The notes beneath the pieces are model-generated. The model worked only from the letters and a program-made list of their open reading frames with translations, was not told the DNA's origin and made no database searches. Positions 1 through 9,088 of a stretch of DNA of 64,000 nucleotides are shown in pieces; position 1 is the first letter of the stretch; the number at the start of each line of letters is the position of its first letter. The DNA is from Streptomyces sp. HB132 (GTDB lineage Bacteria; Actinomycetota; Actinomycetes; Streptomycetales; Streptomycetaceae), in NCBI RefSeq assembly GCF_016909575.1, contig NZ_JAFBGA010000002.1:1-64000 (forward strand), read 5' to 3'. Both the position numbers and the translations under genes were made by a program.

Positions 1-41
1 TTCACCGGGGCCCTCCGGGCGCTTCCCTTCGTTCTTGCGTT

Positions 42-176
42 TCCGACTCTATCAGACTCTTTCGTGTCCGATTCCCGGCCGAAGCGGGTCACTGCCTTTT
101 CGCTTTCCAGTTCTTCGCTTTCGCGTTTCCCTTTCCGGCGAGTCCGACTCTATCAGATCCTTTCGGGCCTGATTCC
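42..176 (-). repeat. Duplicated promoter block with TAGAGT -10 hexamers
   Basis: Two copies of a roughly 35-bp block lie at 42-77 and 143-176. Both share TCCGACTCTATCAGA, then a pyrimidine stretch and GATTCCC on the plus strand. Each gives TAGAGT on the minus strand, but neither has a clear -35. The likeliest explanation is duplication of a promoter unit within the rrn promoter array. Confidence 0.6.
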
Positions 177-401
177 CAGTCAGCGGGGTTCGTCCTCCCG
201 GCCTTCGGCCGTTCCGACGAGTGAGACATTAGCGGAATCCCCGGCCCCGACGCTAATCGGGTCACCTTCGAACACTGATTCCTCATTTCGCACGTGCGCA
301 CCCATAAACGCACGACAGAAGTCGCTCGTTCTGAGTGGTTACTGCGGAATCGCTGTCCGGGGACCGACCGGAGTCGACGCTCACGTCGGACAACTCGGAG
401 C

Positions 402-430
402 ACACTACGGTTCGGTGGAGGGCGTGTCAA
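402..430 (-). promoter_or_regulatory. Consensus-like housekeeping promoter of the rrn operon
   Basis: The minus strand shows a perfect -35 TTGACA (425-430), a 17-bp spacer and the -10 TAGTGT (402-407). This is the best match to the principal (HrdB-type) consensus in the array, and it is also the most upstream site. Confidence 0.65.
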
Positions 431-455
431 CCCCCTCCTCTTCGCCCCTGCTGTG

Positions 456-473
456 GGCGGCGGACCCGCCGCC
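456..473. terminator. Hairpin downstream of proC
   Basis: GGCGGCGG at 456-463 is followed by CCGCCGCC at 466-473, a short GC-rich hairpin without a U tract. It lies about 65 nt after the proC stop, between proC and the rrn promoters, where a terminator would be useful. Confidence 0.35.
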
Positions 474-537
474 ATGAGGTCGCAAGGGGGCGGGTCCGGA
501 AGCGCGGGAGTTGGGGCCGGGGTGGGATGCCCGCAGG

Positions 538-1347
538 TCAGCCGTTGCCCGAGGCCAGCTCACGGCTGCGGTCGCGGGCGGCTTCGAGCGCCGCGATGAG
601 GGCGGCGCGTACGCCGTGGTTCTCCAGCTCCCGGATGGCACTGATGGTCGTGCCGGCCGGGCTGGTGACGGCCTCGCGGAGCTTGACCGGATGTTCGCCG
701 CTGTCCCGGAGCATGACGGCCGCTCCGATGGCGGCCTGGACGATCAGGTCGTGGGCCTGGGCTCGGGGCAGACCGAGCAGGATGCCGGCGTCGGTCATCG
801 CCTCGACGAGGAAGTAGAAGTACGCGGGGCCCGAGCCGGACAGCGCGGTTGCCGCGTCCTGCTGGGACTCCGGGACCCGGAGCGTCTTCCCCACGCCGCC
901 GAAGATCGACTCTGCGTGGCCGAGGTGCTCGGCGGTGGCGTGGCTGCCCGCGGAGATGACGGACATGCCCTCGTCCACCAGCACCGGGGTGTTCGGCATG
1001 ACGCGTACGACCGGGGTGCCCGTGGCGAGGCTGTCCTCGATGAACCCGGTGGTGATGCCCGCGGCCGCGCTGATGACCAGGCGGTCGGGGCTCAGGTGGG
1101 GGGCGAGCTCGTCCAGGAGCCGGCCCATGTCCTGGGGCTTGACCGCGAGGATGAGGATGTCTGCGCTCTTGGCGGCCTCGGCGTTGGTGACGGCCTCGAC
1201 GCCGTACCGGGTACGGAGCTTCTCGGCGCGCTCGGGGCGGCGGGTGGTCACCAACAGGTCACCGGCCCGCCAGCCGGCCCGGATCATGCCGCTGAGCAGG
1301 GCCTCGCCGATCTTTCCTGTGCCGAGGACTGCGACTGTCTGGGTCAT
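538..1347 (-). CDS. proC: Pyrroline-5-carboxylate reductase
   Basis: ProC reduces 1-pyrroline-5-carboxylate to proline with NAD(P)H, the last step of proline synthesis, in the cytoplasm. The 269-residue protein has the usual family length. It begins with a Rossmann motif (VAVLGTGKIGEALLSG) and has the ILAVKPQ segment and the C-terminal dimerisation domain with SGSGPAYFYFLVEAM, and then the TSPAGTT signature. The start at 1347 (MTQTVAVLG) is preferred because a GGAGG lies 9 nt upstream; an ATG at 1356 would sit directly against that GGAGG. The gene is transcribed leftward as a single unit ahead of the rrn promoter region. Confidence 0.95.
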   Translation of the reverse strand: MTQTVAVLGTGKIGEALLSGMIRAGWRAGDLLVTTRRPERAEKLRTRYGVEAVTNAEAAKSADILILAVKPQDMGRLLDELAPHLSPDRLVISAAAGITTGFIEDSLATGTPVVRVMPNTPVLVDEGMSVISAGSHATAEHLGHAESIFGGVGKTLRVPESQQDAATALSGSGPAYFYFLVEAMTDAGILLGLPRAQAHDLIVQAAIGAAVMLRDSGEHPVKLREAVTSPAGTTISAIRELENHGVRAALIAALEAARDRSRELASGNG

Positions 1348-1405
1348 GCGGTTCATCCTCCGGGTGGCGGTACGCGTCGTGGTTCGCCATCCTCGCACCG
1401 CGCCG

Positions 1406-2164
1406 TCAGGTGGTGCGGCGCCTGAGGGTGGCCGCGCCCAGGCAGAGGACGAGCAGCGCACTGCCGGCGACGACGAGGACGTCCCGGTAGAAGTCGCCGG
1501 TGATGTCGGTCCGGGTGAGGACCTCGTTCATCCCGTCGACTGCGTACGACATCGGCAGCACGTCGGAGACGGTTTCGAGTACGGGGTGCATCTGGTCGCG
1601 CGGTGTGAACAGCCCGCAGAGCAGCAGTTGCGGGAAGATCACGGCGGGCATGAACTGCACCGCCTGGAATTCGGACGCGGCGAAGGCGGAGACGAACAGG
1701 CCGAGTGCCGTGCCGAGGAGCGCGTCGAGCAGGGCGACCAGGAGCAGCAGCCAGGGGGAGCCGACCACGTCGAGTCCGAGCACCCAGAGGGACATCGCGG
1801 TGGCCAGGAGGGACTGGGCGACGGCGACGGCGCCGAAGGCCAACGCGTATCCGGCGATCAGATCGCCCTTGCCCAGCGGCAGGGCGAGGAGGCGTTCGAA
1901 GGTGCCCGAGGTGCGTTCGCGGAGGGTGGCGATGGACGTCACCAGGAACATCGTGATCAGCGGGAAGATACCGAGCAGTGACGCACCGATGGCGTCGAAG
2001 GTGCCCGGGTCGCCGTCGAAGACGTAGCGCAGCAGCGTGATCATCAGGACCGGCACGAACAGCATCAGCGCGACGGTGCGGGGATCGTGGCGGAGCTGGC
2101 GCAGGACGCGTCCTGCGGTGGCGAGGGTCCGGGCCGGGCGGAGTGCGGGCGTGTCGGTGCTCAT
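1406..2164 (-). CDS. ABC-2 type transporter permease
   Basis: This 252-residue protein is the membrane half of an ABC-2 type exporter. It has about six hydrophobic segments and a loop reading LRERTSGTFERLLALPLG, which is typical of drug or antibiotic ABC-2 permeases. Its ATG overlaps the stop of the upstream ATPase gene by 4 bp (ATGA at 2161-2164), so the two are translationally coupled. The substrate cannot be read from the sequence; such pairs often export drugs, lipids or signal molecules. Confidence 0.85.
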   Translation of the reverse strand: MSTDTPALRPARTLATAGRVLRQLRHDPRTVALMLFVPVLMITLLRYVFDGDPGTFDAIGASLLGIFPLITMFLVTSIATLRERTSGTFERLLALPLGKGDLIAGYALAFGAVAVAQSLLATAMSLWVLGLDVVGSPWLLLLVALLDALLGTALGLFVSAFAASEFQAVQFMPAVIFPQLLLCGLFTPRDQMHPVLETVSDVLPMSYAVDGMNEVLTRTDITGDFYRDVLVVAGSALLVLCLGAATLRRRTT

Positions 2165-2985
2165 CGGGTCGTCTCCTGGCTCGCGTCGGCTTCGTCCTGT
2201 GCGGCTTCGTCCCGTGCGGCTTCGTCCCGTGCGGCCTCGGCCACCAGGCGGAGGAACGCCTCCTCGACGGTGGCGGAACCCGTACGGGCGCGGAGGGAGT
2301 CGGGCGTGTCGTCGGCGAGGATCCCGCCCTCGCGCATGAGCAGCAGCCGGTGGCAGCGCTCGGCCTCGTCCATGACGTGGGAGGAGACGAGGATCGTGGT
2401 GCCGCGGTCGGCGGCGAGGGTGTGGAAGAGGTTCCACAGGTCGCGGCGCAGTACGGGGTCGAGGCCGACGGTCGGCTCGTCGAGGACCAGCAGCTCGGGG
2501 GTGCCGAGCAGTGCGACGGCCAGGGAGACGCGGCTGAGCTGGCCACCGGAGAGGTTTCCGGCGAGGGAGTCCGCGTGGCGGGTGAGGTCGACGTCATCGA
2601 CGGCGCGGGTGACGGCCTCCTCGCGGGAGGCGCGTTGGGTGCGTCCCGGCCGGAGGACGGCCGCGAAGTAGTCGAGGTTCTGCCGCACGGTGAGGTCGGT
2701 GTAGACCGACGGCGCCTGGGTGACATAGCCGACGCGTGGCCGCAGGGCCGGATGGCCTGCGGGGCGGCCGAGGACGTCGAGGGTTCCCGTGACCTTGGCC
2801 TGGGTGCCCACGACAGCCCGCATGAGCGTGGACTTGCCGCAGCCGGACGGGCCGAGGAGGCCGGTGATCCTGCCCGGCCCGACGGTGAAGTCGAGGCCGC
2901 GCAGGACCGTGCGGCCTCCCCGTACGACGGTGAGGCCGCGGGCCTCGACGGCGCTCGCGTCCCCGGTGCGCGGAGAATTCATCAT
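2161..2985 (-). CDS. ABC transporter ATP-binding protein (exporter)
   Basis: This 274-residue ATPase powers the adjacent ABC-2 permease. Walker A is GPSGCGKST (K51), the signature is LSGGQ, Walker B ends LLVLDEPTVGLD, and a switch histidine follows in SSHVMDEAE. The C-terminus has a run of near-identical RDEAA units encoded by three 15-bp repeats (2188-2232). Two in-frame ATGs (2985 and 2982) lie inside a perfect 8+8 bp palindrome (2977-2994), and no Shine-Dalgarno sequence is visible upstream. The mRNA may therefore be leaderless and repressed at the start codon. No regulator gene is adjacent. Confidence 0.9.
   Translation of the reverse strand: MMNSPRTGDASAVEARGLTVVRGGRTVLRGLDFTVGPGRITGLLGPSGCGKSTLMRAVVGTQAKVTGTLDVLGRPAGHPALRPRVGYVTQAPSVYTDLTVRQNLDYFAAVLRPGRTQRASREEAVTRAVDDVDLTRHADSLAGNLSGGQLSRVSLAVALLGTPELLVLDEPTVGLDPVLRRDLWNLFHTLAADRGTTILVSSHVMDEAERCHRLLLMREGGILADDTPDSLRARTGSATVEEAFLRLVAEAARDEAARDEAAQDEADASQETTR
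2188..2232. repeat. Three 15-bp tandem repeats inside the ABC ATPase gene
   Basis: The unit GGCTTCGTCCCGTGC occurs at 2188-2202 (one mismatch), 2203-2217 and 2218-2232. In the ATPase it encodes alternating Asp-Glu-Ala-Ala-Arg steps near the C-terminus. Because 15 bp is a multiple of three, gain or loss of a unit keeps the frame. Confidence 0.9.
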
Positions 2986-2994
2986 GTGATGAAT
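2977..2994. promoter_or_regulatory. Palindromic operator over the ABC exporter start codon
   Basis: ATTCATCA, a 2-bp spacer and TGATGAAT form a perfect 8-bp inverted repeat in very GC-rich surroundings. The ATPase start codon is inside it. An operator for a GntR-, TetR- or PadR-type repressor is the simplest reading; the regulator is not encoded next door. Confidence 0.55.
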
Positions 2995-3049
2995 ATTGGT
3001 CCCGCCGAAGCAGCCGCGTCAAGGGACGTGGCGTCGCCGGCCCGCGGGT

Positions 3050-3820
3050 TCAGCGGACCAGCACACCGAGTTCGACCACGTACCGCTCCTCGACCATGCC
3101 GTCGGGGAACACGGCGGCCAGGTGGCCGCGCTCCCGGTCCATGAACCGGCGGGTGGACCGCTCACCTGCCGCGCCGAGCACGAGGAAGGCGGAGTGGGTG
3201 GCGAGGTTGGCGAGATGCGCGTCGACGGACACCGTCCGGGACCACCGCAGCAGCCGTTTCTCGAAGCCGCCGCCGGAGAGCTGGGAGAGGTTCCGTGAAT
3301 CGGCGCCGCCCGGTGTGCCGTGGGCGCTGTCGCCCCCGCCGAGTTGACGGCGCAACCGCTCGCCCTGGTCAACGACCCACGGGACGGAGTAGTCGGAGAC
3401 GTTCCACCAGAGCGCCAGCGCGCCGCCGGGGCGCAGGACGCGGAGCGCCTCGGAGAGTGCCCGGTCGGGGTCGGTCCAGTGCCAGGCCTGGGCGTAGGTG
3501 ATCAGGTCGGCCGACGCGGTGGCGAGGGGGAGGCGGTTGCCGTCACCCCGGACGACGGGCACGGTGGGCAGCGTCCGGCGCAGTTCCCCCGCCATGCCGG
3601 GACCCGGCTCGACGGCGGTGACCCGGGCGCCGCGCGCGTGCAGCAGCCGGGTGGCGATGCCCGTGCCGGCGCCGACGTCGGCGGTGCGCGCGCCGCTCAG
3701 CGGGCGGCCGGTCAACTCCTCGACTGTGTCCAGGAGTTCGGGCGGGTATCCGGGGCGCGACGCTGCGTAGAGGGCGGCGGCGCTGTCGAAGGAGAGGGCT
3801 CGGGGCACGGATGCAGACAT
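3050..3820 (-). CDS. Class I SAM-dependent methyltransferase
   Basis: The 256-residue protein has methyltransferase motif I (DVGAGTGIATRLL), an acidic residue after the next strand (VTAVEPGPGM), motif II around GDGNRLPLATASAD and the WHWTDPDRALSEALRVLRPGG segment typical of the UbiE/Methyltransf_11 group. The substrate is unknown and the neighbours give no pathway. It is separated by 64 bp from the ABC ATPase start and so is probably transcribed separately or reads through. Confidence 0.85.
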   Translation of the reverse strand: MSASVPRALSFDSAAALYAASRPGYPPELLDTVEELTGRPLSGARTADVGAGTGIATRLLHARGARVTAVEPGPGMAGELRRTLPTVPVVRGDGNRLPLATASADLITYAQAWHWTDPDRALSEALRVLRPGGALALWWNVSDYSVPWVVDQGERLRRQLGGGDSAHGTPGGADSRNLSQLSGGGFEKRLLRWSRTVSVDAHLANLATHSAFLVLGAAGERSTRRFMDRERGHLAAVFPDGMVEERYVVELGVLVR

Positions 3821-3868
3821 GCGTTCATCGTGCCCGCGCCCAGCCGTGCGCGGGGTGGTTGCCCCGAA

Positions 3869-4414
3869 CTACCCGCGCCCGGAGCGCTTCGCCTTGCCGC
3901 CCTTGCGGGCAGCGGGGTTGCCGGTCCGGGACGAGCGGCGCTTCACGTACTGGGCGAGCGCGGTCTCGTACTCCTCGCGGCGCAGTCCCTCGCCCGGCGC
4001 CTCCCGCAGCGAGCGGATGAAGTAGGCGAGGATCGAGCCGATGAAGCCGATCGTCTTGAGGCCGCGCAGCCTGTCCTCGTGGGCCGGGTCGGCGGGGCGG
4101 CGGGTGAAGCCCTCCCAGGTCTTGCGGAAGGCGATAGCGCTGCACACCGCGAACATCAGCACGACGAGCATGCCGACCAGGCCGCCGACCTCGGCGATCT
4201 CCAGGCCCTGGTAGGCGAAGCGCAGCACGAAGCACGCGACGACGGCCGCGACGAGCGAGCCGAGGGCGACGCCCACCCGCCGCAGCCCGTACCCGCCGTC
4301 GCGGTCGACCCAGGTCGTACCGAAGAAACGGAGGGTTTCGGGCTGCGGCCCCGGCGTGGTGCCGCTGGTGGGCGCGGCCGAGGACGTTCCGGGGGCTTCG
4401 CTTTTCTCGCTCAC
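3869..4414 (-). CDS. Small integral membrane protein, unknown function
   Basis: The 181-residue product has a Ser/Pro/Thr-rich N-terminus, two adjacent hydrophobic segments (roughly residues 70-120) and a basic, Lys/Arg-rich C-terminus ending in RKGGKAKRSGRG. The GTG start at 4414 gives VSEKSEAP; its Shine-Dalgarno sequence is weak. I recognise it only as a conserved actinobacterial membrane protein and assign no function. Confidence 0.7.
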   Translation of the reverse strand: MSEKSEAPGTSSAAPTSGTTPGPQPETLRFFGTTWVDRDGGYGLRRVGVALGSLVAAVVACFVLRFAYQGLEIAEVGGLVGMLVVLMFAVCSAIAFRKTWEGFTRRPADPAHEDRLRGLKTIGFIGSILAYFIRSLREAPGEGLRREEYETALAQYVKRRSSRTGNPAARKGGKAKRSGRG

Positions 4415-4448
4415 GGAACCGATTATCCCCGAACGCGCCCCGGCTCCG

Positions 4449-4784
4449 TCAGTCGCAGCGCGTAGCGACGTAGCCGTCACTGCCCGTCTTGACGTAGGCG
4501 TCCGACACGAACTGGCCGTTGGCGATGTTGTCCCAGAGGTTCGAGGTGCCGTACGGGCCGGACACCCGCTCCCCCGGCTTCTGGCAGTACACCGGGACGC
4601 TCATCCCGTACGGCAGGGTCCTGACGATCCCGTACTGCGTGCCGGGTCCCCTGCGGACGTTGACCCGGTAGCCGGGCGCGATCGGGTAGACGAAGGCGTC
4701 CGCGGCGAGCGTCGTCGCCTCCGCCGCGACGACCGCCTCGGTGTCCGTGGTGACTGTTCCGGCGCTGTTCTCTTCAACACCCAT
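4449..4784 (-). CDS. SH3-like domain protein
   Basis: This 111-residue protein carries a bacterial SH3-like domain: RVNVRRGPGTQYGIVRTLPYG is the conserved core, followed by VYCQKPGERVSGPYG and a C-terminal YVKTGSDGYVATRC. Such domains often bind peptidoglycan or act in protein-protein contacts. The ATG at 4784 follows GGAGG by 5 nt. No clear signal peptide is present, so export is uncertain. It is divergent from the Ser/Thr kinase gene. Confidence 0.75.
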   Translation of the reverse strand: MGVEENSAGTVTTDTEAVVAAEATTLAADAFVYPIAPGYRVNVRRGPGTQYGIVRTLPYGMSVPVYCQKPGERVSGPYGTSNLWDNIANGQFVSDAYVKTGSDGYVATRCD

Positions 4785-4907
4785 GAGGGCCTCCCCCGTT
4801 GAAAGCAATGCGTGTGACGCGCAGGCTAACAAGCCCCCCTCGCCTCGCACGCACCATCGACTAGGCTCCGTGCGTCGCGCTTGCGCACGAACACACGGGG
4901 GTGGGCG

Positions 4908-7058
4908 ATGCCGCCGCTGCGAGGGACCGGATCACATCCGGAAGCGGAGCATCCTGAGTACGCCGGGCAGTACAGGCTCGAGGCATGCCTCGGAGCGGGT
5001 GGCATGGGTGTCGTACACCTGGCGCGCTCCGCCTCCGGGCTGCAGCTCGCGGTGAAGGTGGTGCACCGCCAGTACGCGGCGGACCCTGAGTTCAGAGCGC
5101 GTTTCCGGCAGGAGGTCGCGGCCGCCCGACGGGTCAGCGGGGCCTTCACGGCGCCGGTCGTGGACGCCGATCCGGCAGCCGCACTGCCCTGGATGGCCAC
5201 CCTGTACGTGCCCGGCCCGACGCTCTCCGCGCAGGTGAAGCGGAACGGGCCGATGAGCCCCGCGGAGCTGCGCAGGCTCACGGCCGGGCTCGCCGAGGCA
5301 CTGCGCGACATCCACCGGGCCGGTGTCATCCACCGGGACCTCAAGCCGAGCAACGTGCTGCTCCCCGACTCCGGGCCCAAGGTCATCGACTTCGGGATCT
5401 CCCGGCCGTACGACAGTGATCTCCGCACGGAGACGGGCAAGCTGATCGGCTCACCCCCTTACATGGCGCCCGAGCAGTTCCAGCGGCCCCGCGAGGTCGG
5501 GCCGGCCGCTGACGTGTTCGCGCTCGGGGCGGTACTGGTGCACGCGGCGACGGGCCGGGGGCCCTTCGACTCGGACAGCCCGTACCTCGTCGCCTACCAG
5601 GTGGTGCACCACGAGGCCGATCTCGCCGGCGTACCGGCGGATCTCGCGCCCCTGGTCGGGCGTTGCCTGGCCAAGGATCCCGCGGAGCGTCCCACCCCGG
5701 ACGAGATCATGGCCGCGCTGCACCCCCCGTCGTACGAGGCGGCCGCCTTCATACCCGTCCAGCGCAGGCCGCTCGCCGTGGAGTCCGGAGCGGCGGACGA
5801 GGAGGGGGCCACCACCCATGTGCGGGCGACGGACGGCCTGCCCTCGGGACCCGGGACGGCCGAGGGCCCCCGCAGGTGGCGCCGGCTCGCGGTCGTGGCC
5901 ACCGCGCTGCTGCTGGTGGCCGGAGGTCTCTGGGCCGCCGCGGCCCGGGGCGGCCCGGAGGCGCGGGAGGACGCTGTGCACGAAGGCCGCGCGACGGCCT
6001 TCACGCCCTGGCGTACGCCGCTGCGCTCGCCGGGCGGCTCCACGCCGTCGTGCGCGCCGGGGCCCGCCGGTCAGGGTTCCGCTCTGTACTGCGTCTCCGC
6101 CGGTTTCGGCCTGGCCCGGCTGGACGCGTCGGACGGCCGGGTGGTCTGGGCGCACCGCGACACGTCACCGGCCCCGGTGTCCGGAGCAGCGATGTCCGGC
6201 GAGGCGGCCTGCGTCGTGGTGGGCGAGGAGTTCCGGGCGTACTCCCCGGGCGAGGGCACGGAACTGTGGCACACGGACCTCTCCGCCTACTCCGACGCCC
6301 CCGTCCCGGCCGGCGACCTCCTGCTGGCGGTCCGCCGGGACGGGACACTCGAGGCGCTGGACGCGGCGACCGGTGAATCCCGCTGGCGGCGCACCGTACC
6401 GGGGCACGTGAATCCGGGTTACGCGCTGTACGAGGCCGGGACCGGTCTCGCGTACGTGTACGAGAGCTCCGCCCAGGGGGCCACCACCCTGGTCACGGCC
6501 GTCGACGCGGGGACCGGCGACACCGCCTGGCAACGCGGGCTGGACGGGATCCTCACACCGGCCGGGACATCGGACGGGCAGCTCCTGCTGACCGCCATGA
6601 ACGAGAAGTCCCAGACCACCGCCCTGATCCGCTACGACCCGAGGACGCGGAGCGCGACCCGCATCGCGCTGCCCCTGCGGATGAACGCACCGGAGACCGT
6701 GGTGGACGGGGACACCGCCCTGCTGCTGGAGCGCGGCGGAACGCTGCTCGCCCTCGATGTCCGTGCGGGTGCCGGGCCGGCCGAGCTGTGGCGGCTGGAG
6801 ACGGCGGTCGGAACGACTTCGGCGCCGGTACTCGGGGCGGGCGGTCGGCTGTACTTCTCCGCCACCGACGGGCGGCTGCTCGCCGTCGACACGAAGCGTG
6901 GAACGCTGCTCGGCCAGACGCGCCCCCGGCTGAGGAACGGGAAGCTCATCCACGCCTCCTCACTGCCGGCCCCCGTCGTCCTGGGCCGGAGCGTGATCGG
7001 CACCGCGCCGGACGGTTCCGTCTTCGCCGTGGACGCGGACGGCCCCGCCCGCTGGTGA
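4908..7058 (+). CDS. Membrane Ser/Thr protein kinase with PQQ-type beta-propeller
   Basis: The 716-residue protein has an N-terminal Hanks-type kinase domain (about residues 20-270) with a Gly-rich loop (GAGGMGVV), K50 in LAVKVV, the catalytic HRDLKPSN (D144) and DFG (D161), so it looks active. A single membrane segment lies at about 325-345. The outer part is built of PQQ/YVTN-type beta-propeller blades (LDASDGRVVWAH, LDAATGESRWRR, VDAGTGDTAWQR). Such receptors probably sense an envelope ligand and phosphorylate cytoplasmic targets. The ATG at 4908 is chosen over a TTG at 4881. A -10-like TAGGCT sits at 4862-4867. Confidence 0.9.
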   Translation: MPPLRGTGSHPEAEHPEYAGQYRLEACLGAGGMGVVHLARSASGLQLAVKVVHRQYAADPEFRARFRQEVAAARRVSGAFTAPVVDADPAAALPWMATLYVPGPTLSAQVKRNGPMSPAELRRLTAGLAEALRDIHRAGVIHRDLKPSNVLLPDSGPKVIDFGISRPYDSDLRTETGKLIGSPPYMAPEQFQRPREVGPAADVFALGAVLVHAATGRGPFDSDSPYLVAYQVVHHEADLAGVPADLAPLVGRCLAKDPAERPTPDEIMAALHPPSYEAAAFIPVQRRPLAVESGAADEEGATTHVRATDGLPSGPGTAEGPRRWRRLAVVATALLLVAGGLWAAAARGGPEAREDAVHEGRATAFTPWRTPLRSPGGSTPSCAPGPAGQGSALYCVSAGFGLARLDASDGRVVWAHRDTSPAPVSGAAMSGEAACVVVGEEFRAYSPGEGTELWHTDLSAYSDAPVPAGDLLLAVRRDGTLEALDAATGESRWRRTVPGHVNPGYALYEAGTGLAYVYESSAQGATTLVTAVDAGTGDTAWQRGLDGILTPAGTSDGQLLLTAMNEKSQTTALIRYDPRTRSATRIALPLRMNAPETVVDGDTALLLERGGTLLALDVRAGAGPAELWRLETAVGTTSAPVLGAGGRLYFSATDGRLLAVDTKRGTLLGQTRPRLRNGKLIHASSLPAPVVLGRSVIGTAPDGSVFAVDADGPARW

Positions 7059-7093
7059 ACCCGGGGACGGGGCCGGACAGAAGCCGCTGAGGG

Positions 7094-8944
7094 TCAGCCG
7101 AGCTTGGAGACGTCGCGGACGGCGCCCCGGTCGGCACTGGTGGCCATCGCCGCGTACGCCCGGAGAGCGGCCGAGACCTTGCGGTCGCGGTTCTTCGGCG
7201 CGTACACGCCGTTCAGCGCCTCGCGGCGGGCGGCGAGGTCCTCGTCGGCGACGAGCAGCTCGATCGAACGGTTCGGGATGTCGATCCGGATCCGGTCGCC
7301 GTCCTCCACCAGCGCGATCGTGCCGCCGGACGCCGCCTCGGGCGAGGCGTGCCCGATGGAGAGGCCGGAGGTGCCGCCGGAGAACCGGCCGTCGGTGACG
7401 AGGGCGCAGGTCTTGCCGAGGCCCCGGCCCTTCAGGAAGGAGGTGGGGTAGAGCATCTCCTGCATGCCGGGGCCGCCGCGCGGGCCCTCGTAGCGGATGA
7501 CGACGACGTCGCCGTCCTTGATCTCCTTGCGGAGGATCTTGTCGACGGCGTCGTCCTGCGACTCGCAGACGACGGCCGGGCCCTCGAAGGTCCAGATCGA
7601 CTCGTCGACGCCGGCCGTCTTCACGACACAGCCGTCCACAGCGAGGTTGCCCTTGAGGACCGCGAGACCGCCGTCCTTGGAGTACGCGTGCTCCAGGTCG
7701 CGGATACAGCCGCCGGCCGCATCCAGGTCGAGGGTGTCCCAGCGCTCGGACTGCGAGAAGGCCGTCGCCGAGCGGACGCAGCCGGGAGCCGCGTGCCAGA
7801 GCTCGACGGCCTCGGGCGACGGGGAGCCGCCGCGGACGTCCCAGTTCTTCAGCCACTCGGCGAGGGTGTCGGAGTGCACCGAGTGCACGTCCTCGTTGAG
7901 GAGGCCGGCGCGGTGCAGCTCGCCGAGGAGGGCGGGGATGCCACCGGCCCGGTGGACGTCCTCCATGTAGTACGTGCCGCCGGGCGCGACGTTGGGGGCG
8001 ACCTTGGACAGACAGGGCACGCGGCGCGAGACCTCGTTGATGTCGTCGAGGTCGTAGTCGAGCTCGGCCTCCTGCGCCGCGGCGAGCAGGTGCAGGATCG
8101 TGTTGGTCGAGCCGCCCATGGCGATGTCGAGCGCCATGGCGTTGTCGAAGGCGGCGCGGGTGCCGATGGCCCGGGGCAGGACGGTCTCGTCGTCCTGCTC
8201 GTAGTAGCGCCGGGTGATGTCGACGACCGTGCGGCCCGCGTCCTCGTACAGCGCCTTGCGGGCGGTGTGCGTGGCGAGGACGGAGCCGTTGCCGGGGAGG
8301 GAGAGGCCGAGGACCTCGGTCAGGCAGTTCATCGAGTTGGCGGTGAACATGCCCGAACAGCTGCCGCAGGTGGGGCAGGCGTTCTCCTCGATGCGGAGGA
8401 TGTCCTCGTCGGAGATGCTCTCGTCGACCGCGTCACTGATCGCGTTGACCAGGTCGAGCTTGCGGACCGTGCCGTCGACGAGGGTGGCCTTGCCGGCCTC
8501 CATCGGACCGCCGGAGACGAACACCGTGGGGATGTTGAGGCGCATGGCGGCCATCAGCATGCCGGGGGTGATCTTGTCGCAGTTGGAGATGCAGATCAGG
8601 GCGTCGGCGCAGTGGGCCTCGACCATGTACTCGACGCTGTCCGCGATGAGGTCGCGGGAGGGCAGGCTGTAGAGCATGCCGTTGTGTCCCATGGCGATGC
8701 CGTCGTCCACCGCGATGGTGTTGAACTCGCGGGGCACCGCGCCCGCCGCCTTGATCGCCTCGGAGACGATCCGGCCGACGGGGGCGAGGTGGGTGTGGCC
8801 CGGGACGAACTCGGTGAAGGAGTTGGCCACCGCGATGATCGGCTTGCCAATGTCCTCACTGGCTACGCCGGACGCCCGCATAAGGGCGCGGGCGCCCGCC
8901 ATGTTGCGGCCGTGGGTGACAGTGCGGGACCTCAGCTGGGGCAT
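7094..8944 (-). CDS. ilvD: Dihydroxy-acid dehydratase
   Basis: IlvD dehydrates 2,3-dihydroxy-isovalerate and -methylvalerate to the 2-keto acids in valine, isoleucine and (via ketoisovalerate) leucine and pantothenate synthesis. The 616-residue protein has the family signatures [12 protein letters not shown] and [18 protein letters not shown], whose cysteines hold the Fe-S cluster, and a C-terminal [11 protein letters not shown] segment. An AGGAG lies 9 nt before the ATG. The gene converges on the kinase gene and lies between two PQQ-repeat genes with no obvious shared function. Confidence 0.96.
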   Translation of the reverse strand: MPQLRSRTVTHGRNMAGARALMRASGVASEDIGKPIIAVANSFTEFVPGHTHLAPVGRIVSEAIKAAGAVPREFNTIAVDDGIAMGHNGMLYSLPSRDLIADSVEYMVEAHCADALICISNCDKITPGMLMAAMRLNIPTVFVSGGPMEAGKATLVDGTVRKLDLVNAISDAVDESISDEDILRIEENACPTCGSCSGMFTANSMNCLTEVLGLSLPGNGSVLATHTARKALYEDAGRTVVDITRRYYEQDDETVLPRAIGTRAAFDNAMALDIAMGGSTNTILHLLAAAQEAELDYDLDDINEVSRRVPCLSKVAPNVAPGGTYYMEDVHRAGGIPALLGELHRAGLLNEDVHSVHSDTLAEWLKNWDVRGGSPSPEAVELWHAAPGCVRSATAFSQSERWDTLDLDAAGGCIRDLEHAYSKDGGLAVLKGNLAVDGCVVKTAGVDESIWTFEGPAVVCESQDDAVDKILRKEIKDGDVVVIRYEGPRGGPGMQEMLYPTSFLKGRGLGKTCALVTDGRFSGGTSGLSIGHASPEAASGGTIALVEDGDRIRIDIPNRSIELLVADEDLAARREALNGVYAPKNRDRKVSAALRAYAAMATSADRGAVRDVSKLG

Positions 8945-9088
8945 CGTCTCTCGCTCCTTCGACAGAAAAGACTGCCTTTGAGCGTACGCCTCCGGTGCCA
9001 AGATCTGGACATCCCGTCCGGAATGCGGGACGGCCTGCTCAGTGGGCGGGCAGGGGGAGGAACCGCCCGCCCCCTCCCCGCGGCCCGG

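Larger units (their letters stand above)
1..437 (-). promoter_or_regulatory. rRNA operon promoter array and leader start (operon lies left of the window)
   Basis: Read on the minus strand, this gene-free stretch ends in a sequence I recognise as the Streptomyces rrn leader (purine-rich, GAAGGGAAGCGCCC at about 19-32). It contains several promoter-like sites: TTGACA (425-430) with TAGTGT (402-407) at 17 bp spacing; a TAATGT at 226-231; and two TAGAGT -10 hexamers at 46-51 and 147-152, set in a duplicated block. Streptomyces rrn operons are known to have tandem promoters of this type. The 16S gene should begin a few hundred bases beyond position 1. Recognition of the leader is from memory; the motifs are seen directly. 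Confidence 0.75.

Noticed and set aside
8932..9088. A strong terminator between the PQQ lipoprotein gene and ilvD
   Set aside because: Only weak 6-7 bp stems (for example 9044-9050 with 9065-9071) are visible, so it is not listed.
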